Positions 45,317-54,870 of a stretch of 64,000 bases of DNA are shown one piece after another (the first letter of the stretch is position 1; each line of letters begins with the position of its first letter). The DNA is from CALCCV01 sp964388665 (lineage in GTDB: Bacteria > Bdellovibrionota > Bdellovibrionia > Bdellovibrionales > Bdellovibrionaceae), in contig CAYMBJ010000005.1 in assembly GCA_964388665.1 (NCBI GenBank), positions 1 through 64,000 on the forward strand, read 5' to 3'. The position numbers and the translations under genes were made by a program. The notes beneath the pieces are model-generated. The model ran no database searches. It saw only the letters and a list, made by a program, of their open reading frames with translations, and was not told where the DNA came from.

Positions 45317-45599
45317 TCCAGCCTCACTTGCTCTCTCTTTTTTAGACCTGTCTATTGAGTGCATCTGCAAAAACATGTCCACACCAATCGAGTCATTGCC
45401 GCAATCAAACGCTCATCAACCCAGCTTTTTGGAGACTCAATGTAGAACATTTTGACAATTGGCAACTCCAATTTGGAAAACCTGCGGTTGGGTGCTGTGG
45501 TGGGCTGAGTAGGTAAAGTATTCATAAACAATTAATTTGCTATTAATATTTTTGGCTTATGAGTTATAAGCAATAAAAATTAACATGAAAGGAAAACAT

Positions 45600-46574
45600 A
45601 TGAACAAAATCACTAAAATGGCTGCCTGGATGGGGCTGGCACTGAACTGCGCCTGCTCAGTAAGTACAAATGATATCCCAATTCCCGCGGCTCCAGGCGG
45701 CGGCGAAACCTTTGGCGTTCCCTACGAAACGGCGCCTCTTTCAGGAAGCGTTTTTGGAAAGGACTGGGTTGGTCGGACTGCTGTCCTTCGTCCTTCGCAA
45801 GGAGATCTTCAGATGAATGTTCTTGAAATCTACGGCGAAGAGCGGCCAAATGCTTGCAGCGACAAGCCCTCAAATCAGAGTCCTTCGGTTTCGATAATTA
45901 TCGATAAAAATCTTGAGTTACAGGAGTATGTGGTTGACCTAAGTCAATCTAGCGGGACCGTGAATCCCTTGGTTTTTACAACAAGCTATCCTCAAACCAA
46001 AAACCTCATTGCCGACAAAACCAAGATCAAGATTGAATCCATCGACGATAAGGGCCTGAGTGCTCTGATATACGCCAAGGGCCTAGACGAAGCAGGACAG
46101 ATTTCTGAAATCAATGGTCGGATATCAGTTAAAGACTGCTCAAAGGTCGTCGATTTTTCCACTTGGTCACAAATGGTAGGCAGTTATGAGTTGGTGAGTT
46201 TCGATGGGGTTGCAGTCAAGAACTCAATGCTTTCTTGGGTAGAAGACGACAATTCAAACTTTCGAGACATTGCCTCAGGTCGCCTGTTGAAAGCGATCGT
46301 GTTTCCTCTCTACTTTAGAGTTGGGGAGTTCTCTTCCGGTAGCTATACTTTTGGTCCCATAAAAGAATTGGGTGTGACGAGCATAGAACAAAAAAATGGA
46401 TCCAAAATATATCGTTACCATGTTGACTCACCAGTAAAATACGAGGGTGAGGAGATAAGGCTTCGTCTCGATCTCGAGGCTGTTAGTACCGGTAAAGAAA
46501 TCGATATCACTTACACTTTAGAAATTCCAAATGAAGTTCCAAAAACATCTCACAAATTCGTAATTAGAAAATAG
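45600..46574 (+). CDS. Putative lipoprotein of unknown function
   Basis: A 324-residue exported protein. The N-terminus MNKITKMAAWMGLALNCACS has a lipobox-like LNCAC. The ATG at 45600 follows AAAGGA; an ATG 15 bases upstream is less likely. The mature part starts with a Pro/Gly-rich linker and continues into a beta-rich domain. Two cysteines lie at about residues 86 and 178. It is followed after 9 bases by another putative lipoprotein gene, with which it should be cotranscribed. Confidence 0.8.
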   Translation: MNKITKMAAWMGLALNCACSVSTNDIPIPAAPGGGETFGVPYETAPLSGSVFGKDWVGRTAVLRPSQGDLQMNVLEIYGEERPNACSDKPSNQSPSVSIIIDKNLELQEYVVDLSQSSGTVNPLVFTTSYPQTKNLIADKTKIKIESIDDKGLSALIYAKGLDEAGQISEINGRISVKDCSKVVDFSTWSQMVGSYELVSFDGVAVKNSMLSWVEDDNSNFRDIASGRLLKAIVFPLYFRVGEFSSGSYTFGPIKELGVTSIEQKNGSKIYRYHVDSPVKYEGEEIRLRLDLEAVSTGKEIDITYTLEIPNEVPKTSHKFVIRK

Positions 46575-46583
46575 GAGCATATT

Positions 46584-47354
46584 ATGAAAAAAATGTTTAT
46601 CGTTGCAATACTGTCAATCTGGTCCGCAGCAAATGTTGGGTGCATTTCGAAGGCGATCGAGGCTGCGATTCCACAAAAAGGCAAAGTTGCAGAAGAGGTC
46701 CGAAAGGTCAAGTCAGTTGCTATTGTTGGCTTTGATGTATTGACGTACGAACCAGCAGGGCTTGCCGCCAAAGTGGCTCCCGCAGCCAGTATGGCGAGCC
46801 AAGGTGCCAACAGGGCGAGAGTTGAAAGTGAGCTTGCAAAATCACTGTACGGTGGTTTACGAAAAGAGCTTGAAAATCAAGGGTGGAGGGTGCTGTCACT
46901 TGAAAAGGTTGTCGGTAGCCCTCTATACGCTAGCCTTTACAAAGCCAAGGGATCGAAATTGGCTGACCAACAGATAGGTCCCTCGCAAAAGCCAAATGTG
47001 ATTCGTAGTCTTCTGCGCGCAAGCAATCCTACTTACCTGTTTAAGGAAGACGAAATTCAGAACCTGACAGCTGCACTTGGGGTTGATGCAATCGTAATTG
47101 CTAGAGTCTCTTACAACTCAGACGCAAATGACTCACTTGGTTTTGGATTGAGCAGTCGGCATTTGGCAGCCACTTTTGCATATACCATGTATGACCGTCA
47201 CCTAAAGAGCCCCATCTGGTTCGATTTTGGATTTCGCGGTCCTGAATCCGAAGAAGCCATTGGCCGCATATATGGGATGGAAGACAAGGCCCTTATTGAT
47301 CGAATCGCACAGCCTGTTGGAGAAAATGCAATGCGCGATTTTTTCAAGAAGTGA
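46584..47354 (+). CDS. Putative lipoprotein with CsgG/LpoB-like fold features
   Basis: A 256-residue protein whose signal peptide ends ANVGC, a near-lipobox. After a linker, KSVAIVGFDVLTYEP resembles the first strand of proteins that form CsgG- or LpoB-type domains, and LGVDAIVIARVSYNS the later strand. That resemblance is weak. It is cotranscribed with the preceding lipoprotein gene. Confidence 0.8.
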   Translation: MKKMFIVAILSIWSAANVGCISKAIEAAIPQKGKVAEEVRKVKSVAIVGFDVLTYEPAGLAAKVAPAASMASQGANRARVESELAKSLYGGLRKELENQGWRVLSLEKVVGSPLYASLYKAKGSKLADQQIGPSQKPNVIRSLLRASNPTYLFKEDEIQNLTAALGVDAIVIARVSYNSDANDSLGFGLSSRHLAATFAYTMYDRHLKSPIWFDFGFRGPESEEAIGRIYGMEDKALIDRIAQPVGENAMRDFFKK

Positions 47355-47520
47355 TTTCTTGTACGAATAGGAGCCATCGTGCGAGCGCGAATTCAGGCAT
47401 TGGCTGGCGAGAATTGTCGGCTAAATATTTCACTGTGTTTAAAGAGTTGTCGACCTTGATTGTCTAAATTTGATTTGAGGAACTTGGGACAAGGGCACGA
47501 TAATTGAAATATAAATCTGA

Positions 47521-48252
47521 ATGTTGGTTGCACGTGGACTCTTATTTGCCATTTTTATTACGATCTCTGGGAGCTGGTTCTTTGAAGGACAAGCCAAGAG
47601 CCTGTCCAAGGGGTTGACTAAAAGTTCGACCAAGAGTCCTTCCCCGTCACGGCCTTCGCGCAAGTTGATTTCTGGTCAGAGTCTGCACAATCGACCATTT
47701 ACCAATTACAATGCCCTAAAGGCCGCACCAAAAGAGAATTCGGCAAAAAACGCTGTGATCAAAGTCAAAGGCACAGCCAGCGAAGCAAGCGATAAGCAAA
47801 CCACCTTGGATTCGTCGGATGCAGATACCGATTTAGTACTCAGTTTTAAAGACTGGCGAGAGCAAAAGGTTCGCGATGCGGTGATAAAATTGGGCGCCCT
47901 TAAACAAGAGATTGAGTCCGTCCAAAGTGTGTCAAAGTCGCGCTCGGCCGATCCGAATTTTGCAAAAGCTAGCCTTGAGGGGCAAAGTCAGGATCTCAAT
48001 CAGATGATACGTTTAGAGCGCCAACTCAAAGCACAAGAGATGACCGTTGAAATTTTGCGAGATCTCACAGTTGTGGATTACCTTGTGGGTTATCTTTCTA
48101 AATTTGAAAATCAAAAGGCCGTCCTCAACTCTTTTGTCCTCTCTCTAAGTCCGGAAGAGGCCGTGGAAGTGGTGAAGGCCTACCTCAATGCCATAAAAAG
48201 ACCCGAAACCACGGCGGCCGCCATGAATGAAAATCAGTCGGGTCGAAACTAG
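47521..48252 (+). CDS. Hypothetical secreted protein with helical C-terminus
   Basis: A 243-residue protein with a signal peptide ending GQA near residue 24, a low-complexity Ser/Lys/Pro segment (25-60), and a helical second half with coiled-coil character (IRLERQLKAQEMTVEILRDL). No cysteine and no recognised domain. The ribosome site ahead of the ATG is weak. Confidence 0.7.
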   Translation: MLVARGLLFAIFITISGSWFFEGQAKSLSKGLTKSSTKSPSPSRPSRKLISGQSLHNRPFTNYNALKAAPKENSAKNAVIKVKGTASEASDKQTTLDSSDADTDLVLSFKDWREQKVRDAVIKLGALKQEIESVQSVSKSRSADPNFAKASLEGQSQDLNQMIRLERQLKAQEMTVEILRDLTVVDYLVGYLSKFENQKAVLNSFVLSLSPEEAVEVVKAYLNAIKRPETTAAAMNENQSGRN

Positions 48253-48525
48253 GGGCCTTTCTGCAAAATGCCTACCTCCTGTGCAACGATTGGGGCAAGC
48301 ATTTGGGCGGCGGAACTCTTCCTAATGGTTCGATCTGTTGGCAAATTTGTGAGAGGGCACCTTTTGAGCTCCTAATTAAAACCAAAATTGGTCAGGCTGG
48401 GCAAAATACCAATGCAATCGCTATTTACTGAATCCACTCGAGCACTTAGGTCTTCTGATCGCGTGCTGCATTTGTCAGCATCTGGGCCGAGGTTGGACCG
48501 CTGACCAATTTCTTTACGACTTCCA
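48253..48525. other. Gene-free stretch upstream of the groES promoter
   Basis: No credible ORF, tRNA or clear hairpin was found. A CIRCE element (TTAGCACTC, nine bases, GAGTGCTAA), the HrcA operator often found at groES, was looked for and is absent here and up to the start codon. Confidence 0.6.
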
Positions 48526-48556
48526 CCTTGACAGTAAAAATAGGCGGCCCATATTA
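48526..48556 (+). promoter_or_regulatory. groES promoter, heat-shock-sigma-like
   Basis: CCTTGACA is followed after 14 bases by CCCATATTA. This resembles the sigma-32 consensus (CTTGAA and CCCCATNTA). The same bases also read as a sigma-70 promoter, TTGACA, 17 bases, ATATTA. The groES start lies 74 bases downstream. Confidence 0.6.
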
Positions 48557-48629
48557 CCGAACGGATACATTAAAAATCTAATGATTTTATGATTCTAAAG
48601 TAATGGCCCAAACCACGAGGAGGTTTATA

Positions 48630-48938
48630 ATGGCAACTACGACTAAAGATCTTGGAGTTCGTCCTCTCCATGACAGAATTCTTGTACGAAGAATGGCAGA
48701 AGAAGAAAAAACGGCGGGTGGCTTGTTCATTCCTGACACAGCCAAAGAAAAGCCTCAAAAAGGCGAAATCATTGCGACTGGAAAAGGCCGCGTAACTGAA
48801 GACGGTAAGACTTTGCCGCTAGAAGTTCGTGCAGGCGATCGAGTTCTTTTCAGCAAATACGCTGGAACTGAATTGAAGTTAGATGGTCAAGAGTTGTTGA
48901 TGATGAGAGAAGAAGACATCCTTGGTGTTTTCAACTAA
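48630..48938 (+). CDS. groES: Co-chaperonin GroES
   Basis: The 102-residue lid of the GroEL chamber. VRPLHDRILVRRMAEEEKTAGGLFIPDTAKEKPQ contains the mobile loop, and the C-terminal part LLMMREEDILGVF is typical. The ATG at 48630 follows AGGAGG; an upstream in-frame start has none. groEL follows after 128 bases. Confidence 0.98.
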   Translation: MATTTKDLGVRPLHDRILVRRMAEEEKTAGGLFIPDTAKEKPQKGEIIATGKGRVTEDGKTLPLEVRAGDRVLFSKYAGTELKLDGQELLMMREEDILGVFN

Positions 48939-49066
48939 ATTTTTCGACTGAGATTACAGAGACCATGTTGGGATCTGCAGTCTTTTTGATTCTATTTTTT
49001 AATATTTAGATTTCATAAATAAAAATTTTTCTGAATGAATTCATTTAGAATTTAAGGAGCTTAAAA

Positions 49067-50722
49067 ATGAGTAAAGAATTACGTTTTTCTGAAGAAGCAA
49101 GAGCCCATATTTTGAAGGGTGTAAACACTCTTGCAAATGCAGTTAAGGTGACGTTGGGACCTAAAGGACGCAATGTTGTGATTGAAAAATCTTTTGGCTC
49201 ACCGCTAATCACCAAAGATGGCGTGACTGTTGCTAAAGAAATCGAACTTGAAAACAAGTTTGAAAACATGGGCGCGCAAATGGTTAAGGAAGTGGCTTCT
49301 AAGACCAATGACGAAGCTGGTGATGGGACGACAACTGCAACGGTTTTGGCTCAGGCCATTTACCGTGAAGGAGCTAAAATCGTAACTGCTGGTCACAATC
49401 CAATGGCTCTCAAGCGTGGTATTGATAAAGCAGTTAAGATTGTAGTCGACGAACTTAAAGACATGTCCAAGGCGATCAAAAGCTCTCAAGAAATTGAGCA
49501 AGTTGGAACCATCTCTGCTAACAACGATCCTGAAATCGGCAAAATGCTTGCTGATGCCATGGACAAAGTTGGCCGCGAAGGTGTTATCACCATCGAAGAA
49601 TCAAAAACTGCAAAAACTGAAGTTACAGTTGTTGAAGGTATGCAATTTGACCGTGGTTACTTGTCTCCATACTTTGTAACTAACCCTGAAAGAATGGAAG
49701 CTGTTCTTGAGAACGCATACATTCTGATTTTCGACAAAAAAATCACCAACATGAAAGACATGCTGACAATCTTGGAGCCTGTTGCAAAACAAGGCCGTCC
49801 GTTGATGATCATTGCTGAAGACGTTGAGGGCGAAGCTCTTGCAACTTTGGTTGTGAACAGACTGCGTGGCACATTGCAAGTAGCGGCAGTGAAAGCTCCT
49901 GGCTTTGGCGATCGACGAAAAGCTATGTTGGAAGACATCGCAATTTTGACAAACGCAAAAGTCATCTCCGAGGACATCGGTCGCAAGCTTGAGCAAGCGA
50001 CTATTGAAGACCTTGGTGTTGCAAAACGCATCGTCATCGACAAAGACAACACAACTATCATTGATGGATCAGGCAAAAAAGCCGACATCCAGGCTCGCGT
50101 TGGTCAAATCAAAGCTCAAATCGAAGAGACAACTTCAGACTACGACAAAGAGAAGTTGAAAGAGCGATTGGCTAAGTTGTCTGGTGGTGTTGCTGTTATT
50201 CACGTAGGCGCTCCTTCAGAAGTTGAAATGAAAGAGAAAAAAGCTCGCGTAGAAGATGCTTTGAACGCAACTCGCGCAGCAGTTGAAGAGGGTATCGTGG
50301 CCGGCGGCGGAACAGCTCTCTTGCGAGCTGCTTCAAAAATCGAAAAAACAAAATTTGACGAAGAAGAGCGTTGGGGTGCCAACATCATCAAGCGTGCTTG
50401 CGAAGAGCCAATTCGTCAGATCGCATTCAATGCAGGTCTTGACGGCGCCATCGTATTGGACCGCGTAATGAACAACAAAGCTCCAGGATGGGGATACAAT
50501 GCATTCACTAGCGAATACACTGATCTCTTAAAAGATGGTGTTATTGATCCAGCTAAAGTGGTTCGTTGTGCTCTTGAAAATGCAGCTTCTGTTTCTTCTT
50601 TGATGCTTACGACTGAGACCATGATTGCTGAAGCTCCTAAAAAGGACGAAGCAAAAATGCCAGGCGGTGGCGGCGGAATGGGCGGAATGGGCGGCATGGG
50701 TGGAATGGGCGACATGATGTAA
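49067..50722 (+). CDS. groEL: Chaperonin GroEL
   Basis: The 551-residue 60-kDa chaperonin. It has the family's N-terminus, the ATP-binding GDGTTTATVLAQ near residue 86, and the apical domain with RGYLSPYFVTN. The C-terminus ends in GGM repeats, the flexible tail inside the cavity. A ribosome site AAGGAG precedes it. Its codon choice is more biased than that of neighbours, as expected for a highly expressed gene. Confidence 0.98.
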   Translation: MSKELRFSEEARAHILKGVNTLANAVKVTLGPKGRNVVIEKSFGSPLITKDGVTVAKEIELENKFENMGAQMVKEVASKTNDEAGDGTTTATVLAQAIYREGAKIVTAGHNPMALKRGIDKAVKIVVDELKDMSKAIKSSQEIEQVGTISANNDPEIGKMLADAMDKVGREGVITIEESKTAKTEVTVVEGMQFDRGYLSPYFVTNPERMEAVLENAYILIFDKKITNMKDMLTILEPVAKQGRPLMIIAEDVEGEALATLVVNRLRGTLQVAAVKAPGFGDRRKAMLEDIAILTNAKVISEDIGRKLEQATIEDLGVAKRIVIDKDNTTIIDGSGKKADIQARVGQIKAQIEETTSDYDKEKLKERLAKLSGGVAVIHVGAPSEVEMKEKKARVEDALNATRAAVEEGIVAGGGTALLRAASKIEKTKFDEEERWGANIIKRACEEPIRQIAFNAGLDGAIVLDRVMNNKAPGWGYNAFTSEYTDLLKDGVIDPAKVVRCALENAASVSSLMLTTETMIAEAPKKDEAKMPGGGGGMGGMGGMGGMGDMM

Positions 50723-50729
50723 TGTCCCC

Positions 50730-50882
50730 AGCACTCGGTGCTGACAGCGCAGCTCAGTTACAGAGCTGCGCCAACTTTGCAGCAGCTTGATTTTGCCGAG
50801 CTGCTCGAGTTAATGGCCTCTACTTTTATCTACCAGGGATGCAAATCCCCGGCAGATCATGAGAGTGTGGGGGCTTTTTTTA
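50730..50882 (+). terminator. Series of hairpins after groEL ending in a T run
   Basis: Three hairpins follow the groEL stop: CAGCAC/GTGCTG, a perfect GCGCAGCTC/GAGCTGCGC (50747-50771), and CCAGGGA/TCCCCGG (50834-50853, one mismatch). A GTGGGGGC sequence and a run of seven T complete the region. It can terminate groESL and may also be a stable 3' RNA. A short plus-strand ORF across it is not credible. Confidence 0.55.
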
Positions 50883-50907
50883 TTTTAGTCCCTTTACAAG
50901 AGTGGGT

Positions 50908-51408
50908 TTACAAGAGCGTGATGCCACTGGCTACAAAGGAGCGGATCACCTTAGGGCTTTTGATTGCATCCACCTGCTCTTTTGGCGCGCCAGCATCCTT
51001 CAGATAATGCCTTTGGCTGGCGACCGACTCCGTCTTTTCTTCAATGACTCCCTGAGCCCGTACCTTTAGGCCGCGCGAATCCTTAGGCACAAAAAAGCCA
51101 TAATCTTTAAAGGTCATACGCATGGACTCTTTGCCATCGGTCACGGTCATCCAGCAGCCCTTCTTTTGACAGACCATGGCCACCTCAGCTTCCACTAGCA
51201 CCTCTTCGCCGATTTTCTTAGCGGTCGCTTGTGTGAGTGTGATGGGGTCCTGAAGGGTGATGGGGGCGCCAAGACTCTTTGGAACTGCTTTGTCCATGGC
51301 GACTGCGTCTGCGCCCCGCGCCAGAGCTGGAGCTAGCGCTACAGCCAGAGTCAGCATGAGAGCTAGCTTGAACATCGAGACACCCACTTCAGATTTAAAT
51401 TTATGCAT
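50908..51408 (-). CDS. Secreted DUF4920-family protein
   Basis: A 166-residue exported protein. The start at 51408 has AAAGGA at good spacing and gives a signal peptide ending ALARG; a longer frame runs antisense into the next gene and is rejected. The mature sequence has the DUF4920 core: GAPITLQDPITL, then VCQKKGCWMTVTDG, then MTFKDYGFFVPKDSRG. The two close cysteines could bind metal or form a disulfide. The function of the family is unknown. Confidence 0.88.
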   Translation of the reverse strand: MHKFKSEVGVSMFKLALMLTLAVALAPALARGADAVAMDKAVPKSLGAPITLQDPITLTQATAKKIGEEVLVEAEVAMVCQKKGCWMTVTDGKESMRMTFKDYGFFVPKDSRGLKVRAQGVIEEKTESVASQRHYLKDAGAPKEQVDAIKSPKVIRSFVASGITLL

Positions 51409-51499
51409 AAAATTCCTTTCGATTTTTTTGAACATTTTTCGCATATGAGTCCATATTGTCAATTTTAGTATATAGTACCAGGAGCTTTTAGGGGGAGTT

Positions 51500-52768
51500 A
51501 TGCGCAATAAGTGTAGGGAATTTGGTTCATCTGTAGCGAATGGGGCAGGGCTGCCAGGAGTGTTGGTAGTCTTTTTTCTACTCAATTTGGCAGCGGGGCC
51601 AGCGCCCGCAGCACAAGCATGGACCACGCACATATTAGATAATAAATCTGATGGCGTTGATGGTGTCGACATGCATGTGGACTCGCGAGGATATTTTTTT
51701 ATGGTAGCGCCCTGGGAAGACACTGGAGAAATTCGTCTCTACCTACAAAAACAAAGATCTAAATTAAATTCCGCATGGGTTGTGACCACGATCAATGCCA
51801 GGAGCCGCCTGAAAGGGGCCGAAGATGCCCGGTTTATTGATACTGGTGGTGACGGAAATGTGGACGGCGTGGTGGTTGCCACCGAAAAGGGCGAGCGCGG
51901 TCTGTATCTTTTTACACCCAAAGACGCAGATTTGGCGACAAAGGGGCCATGGAATGTCGAGAGGCTGACCCCAAGCAATGAAACGGTCGCCTATTTGCAC
52001 ATGGGAGTGAAGGATCTTGATGGCGACGGCGCCCAAGAGATCATTGCAGGTTCTAAGGATAAAGATGGCTCCAGTGCTCATCTGTACTATTTGTTTTCGA
52101 AAATTGTAAATGGCAAGAGGGTTTGGCAGCGCACCGAATTGAGCTCGGTGGCAGACCGTACGCGAAATATTGTGTTCGCGGATTTAGATGGAAACAAATA
52201 TCAAGATGTCATCATCAGCGACAATAAGGGGATTCACGCTTATATGCACCCGGGAGCCACGGCCAACTCGGGGTCGCGGTGGCAAATTCAAACAATCACC
52301 AGCAAGCCAGGAAATTTGGCCATTTGCTCCATTGGAGGTGAAGAGCAACTTGTGACCACGGTCTCTCGCAACCAGCTGGACAAATACGCGGGACAGATAT
52401 TTGCCTTGAACCACATATTAACTCAACCTGAAGTCGTGCCACTGGTTTCAATCAATCCGGCACCAGTCAACCTTAGCACTGTGATCCCCAAAGCCGTGAC
52501 CTGTGGGGATTTGAACAACGACGGTCTGCAAGACTTGGTGATCGTCATTTCAGAGGGCGGTGCTGGCGCCTTTGTGGCTCTACAAAATTCAGACGGGACC
52601 TGGAAGATGGAAGCGGCCGGCCCCTATGCAGAGTCCAATAAATACGACAACTCCGTGCTCTTTGATGTAGATGGCGACGGGGATCTTGATATCCTCACCG
52701 GCGACGAGACTCAAAAAGATCTCAAGGGCAAGGGCGTGATGTGGATAGAGAATCCACACATTCGCTAA
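51500..52768 (+). CDS. Secreted FG-GAP/VCBS repeat protein
   Basis: A 422-residue exported protein with a signal peptide ending AAQA near residue 40. Repeats predicted to form a beta-propeller each carry an Asp-rich calcium-binding motif: DTGGDGNVDG, DLDGDGAQE, DLDGNKYQD, DLNNDGLQD and DVDGDGDLD. Proteins of this type bind surfaces or other proteins. Good GGGGG ribosome site. The gene converges with the outer-membrane protein gene, the two stops overlapping by 4 bases. Confidence 0.88.
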   Translation: MRNKCREFGSSVANGAGLPGVLVVFFLLNLAAGPAPAAQAWTTHILDNKSDGVDGVDMHVDSRGYFFMVAPWEDTGEIRLYLQKQRSKLNSAWVVTTINARSRLKGAEDARFIDTGGDGNVDGVVVATEKGERGLYLFTPKDADLATKGPWNVERLTPSNETVAYLHMGVKDLDGDGAQEIIAGSKDKDGSSAHLYYLFSKIVNGKRVWQRTELSSVADRTRNIVFADLDGNKYQDVIISDNKGIHAYMHPGATANSGSRWQIQTITSKPGNLAICSIGGEEQLVTTVSRNQLDKYAGQIFALNHILTQPEVVPLVSINPAPVNLSTVIPKAVTCGDLNNDGLQDLVIVISEGGAGAFVALQNSDGTWKMEAAGPYAESNKYDNSVLFDVDGDGDLDILTGDETQKDLKGKGVMWIENPHIR

Positions 52769-54711
52769 AACTGATAGTTGATACCACAGAGTATAGAAAG
52801 AAGCCTGTGACTTGCCGATGTTGCGGCGTCGGTGCGGTCACCGGGTCCAAGAAAATCATTTTTATAAGTTTCAAAGTCGAGCTGGCCAATCAGCCCAAGT
52901 CGCTCGCTCCAAGGATATAGCCCGTAAATTCCAAATTGATAGCTTCTGGTGCCACTGTAGGTTCCAGAAGATCTTCCGCTCTCTTCAACTGTATTGGTGA
53001 GAAAGTAATTGAATCTGGCGCCGAGGGTTACTGGAAACTGTGGCGCCAAACTCAATTGACCCACCATTCCCAACACAGCGCCACCGTAGTGCATGTTTGT
53101 TACGGTAACGGGAGTGTTCTCCGAAACCACAGATAGAAATTGTGAAAAGCCCAATTCGGCGCGAAACTTCGATCCCCAGAAGTCGTCATTTAGCAAGAAA
53201 TTATAGCCCACGCCTAATTTATAATTGGCCAAATAGTAATCCAACTTAGATGGACTGCTTGAAGCTGAAGGATTGGTGCTTGAAAAGAAACTTTGTTTTG
53301 TCCCTAAGAATAAATACCAAAGCTCCGACAACCAAATCTCGCCAGTAAAAGCTAGATTTGGTGCCAGATTCTGATTCGTTGTCAGAGCACCTTCGCTTTG
53401 CGTATCAATGGAATTACCATATTGAGCGATGCCGCCCAGAAAACTCAAACTTCCATACTGTGGTTTGCGGGGTGGCAGCCACTCCTGTGGATTCTCGCCG
53501 TACACTTGATTTTGACCACGCAAACCAGGGGCGTCGACAATTCCCGAGTCTGTGCGTGCTAGGCCATAGTTCACAGGTTCTTTCGGTAAAACTTTTTTTC
53601 CGGACTGAATAACGCCCGGCTCTGCTTCAAAAAGAATCTTTGCAAATGATCCAGAGCCGTCCACTTTGGTGACTGAAATGCGACCGAGAATCACCTTCTC
53701 GTGGCGTGTGATAAATTCCAACTTAGGATGGCGCTCTAAGCTGATCACTTGACCCACATTGAGCTCGTCACCGACTTTAAGTCCTTGAGCTGAGCCTAGA
53801 TTAAGAGTCACATCCTTGCCCTTGCGACTCATGATCATTGCCACATAGGGCAGCTGAGCCTTTAGGCGATCATAAATCTCCGAGACCTTTTCGTTAACCT
53901 CGGAAAGATCCTTTTTTTGAAAGTCGCGTTCCTCGATAAGACCCAAAATTTTAAAGTCTCGACAACTCAATAGGGCAATGGTCATTGTCATTCCGCCCAC
54001 TCCGCGAATCAATCGCCCAGATAGCAGCGCATCGGAGTTGGCTCGGGCACATGCCAGCTGGCGCGCTTCGTAGTTGTCAAAAATTTCGTTAAAACCAAAT
54101 TTTGAATCAGTGGCTTCTAGCAGGCTCCACTGTAGATCATTATGAATCTTTTCCTTGAGGCGTGTTCGAATGGCCTCTGCATAGATATCACTGACATTGT
54201 CTTTAATGCCAACAACACTCATGGTGCGAATGTTCAGAAGGGCATCGGCAGTATTGGTGTAGGTAACCAGCTCCTTTGAATTCGAGAACTGAGACTTGAT
54301 CGGCGGAGGCGTTGCCAGCTTTTGTTTTTCTGAATCTGGTCTCTTTGCTTTGGCGGGCGGCTTTGTCTTTGAGGACTTTCTCGCTTTGGCGCTCCCTGAT
54401 TGAGTATTTGAAAACTCACTTGTTTCGCGGGGTACTGAAAAGGGATCGCTCTCAATAAGCTGTATGGGCACCTCAACGGCCGTGGGCGTACCATTGGTTT
54501 CTGGTGGCTCGGATGATGATGTGGTGGTGCTAAGCTCGCCAGTATCGTTGCGCTCCCCCTTGCTCGGAGCCACCGAATTGGGAGTGAGATCTTCAGGTTC
54601 TGCAATGCCCGTGTCTGAATTGGGGGCTCCCTGCGCCATCAAGCATAATGCAAAAGCAGTGAATGCAAAGAAAATTCGGATGTTTTCAAGTTTGCGGATG
54701 GCAGGGCTCAT
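52765..54711 (-). CDS. Outer-membrane protein with periplasmic domain and C-terminal barrel
   Basis: An exported protein of about 648 residues. The signal peptide runs to about residue 28. A Pro/Ser/Lys-rich linker follows, then a domain (about 160-270) with LLEATD and LLSGRLIRG that resembles FlgT- or TolB-like assembly domains. A small beta domain with GSAQGLKVGDELNVG comes next. The last 220 residues alternate aromatic and polar residues and end in NYQF, the usual signal of an outer-membrane barrel. The ATG at 54711 follows AGGAG. Function unknown. Confidence 0.82.
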   Translation of the reverse strand: MSPAIRKLENIRIFFAFTAFALCLMAQGAPNSDTGIAEPEDLTPNSVAPSKGERNDTGELSTTTSSSEPPETNGTPTAVEVPIQLIESDPFSVPRETSEFSNTQSGSAKARKSSKTKPPAKAKRPDSEKQKLATPPPIKSQFSNSKELVTYTNTADALLNIRTMSVVGIKDNVSDIYAEAIRTRLKEKIHNDLQWSLLEATDSKFGFNEIFDNYEARQLACARANSDALLSGRLIRGVGGMTMTIALLSCRDFKILGLIEERDFQKKDLSEVNEKVSEIYDRLKAQLPYVAMIMSRKGKDVTLNLGSAQGLKVGDELNVGQVISLERHPKLEFITRHEKVILGRISVTKVDGSGSFAKILFEAEPGVIQSGKKVLPKEPVNYGLARTDSGIVDAPGLRGQNQVYGENPQEWLPPRKPQYGSLSFLGGIAQYGNSIDTQSEGALTTNQNLAPNLAFTGEIWLSELWYLFLGTKQSFFSSTNPSASSSPSKLDYYLANYKLGVGYNFLLNDDFWGSKFRAELGFSQFLSVVSENTPVTVTNMHYGGAVLGMVGQLSLAPQFPVTLGARFNYFLTNTVEESGRSSGTYSGTRSYQFGIYGLYPWSERLGLIGQLDFETYKNDFLGPGDRTDAATSASHRLLSILCGINYQF

Positions 54712-54870
54712 GGTTTTGACTCTCCTTCTCCCATTTTCACTTACTTGGGTCAAAGTGCCTAGTCACGAGGACCCTCTCTGGACTTTGCGCCAGTGATAAA
54801 AATGCAAATATTTTCACTTCCAGACCTTGGGAGCCTATGCACCTCTGAGGGAAAGGACTATCGTTAATGT

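Noticed and set aside
50738..51007. 89-codon plus-strand frame after groEL
   Set aside because: It crosses the groEL terminator hairpins and the end of the DUF4920 gene on the other strand, with no ribosome site.
51409..51723. N-terminal extension of the DUF4920 frame
   Set aside because: The extension is antisense to the FG-GAP gene; a better start with signal peptide lies at 51408.
54464..54796. 110-codon plus-strand frame
   Set aside because: It is a shadow of the Ser/Pro-rich linker of the outer-membrane protein gene on the minus strand.
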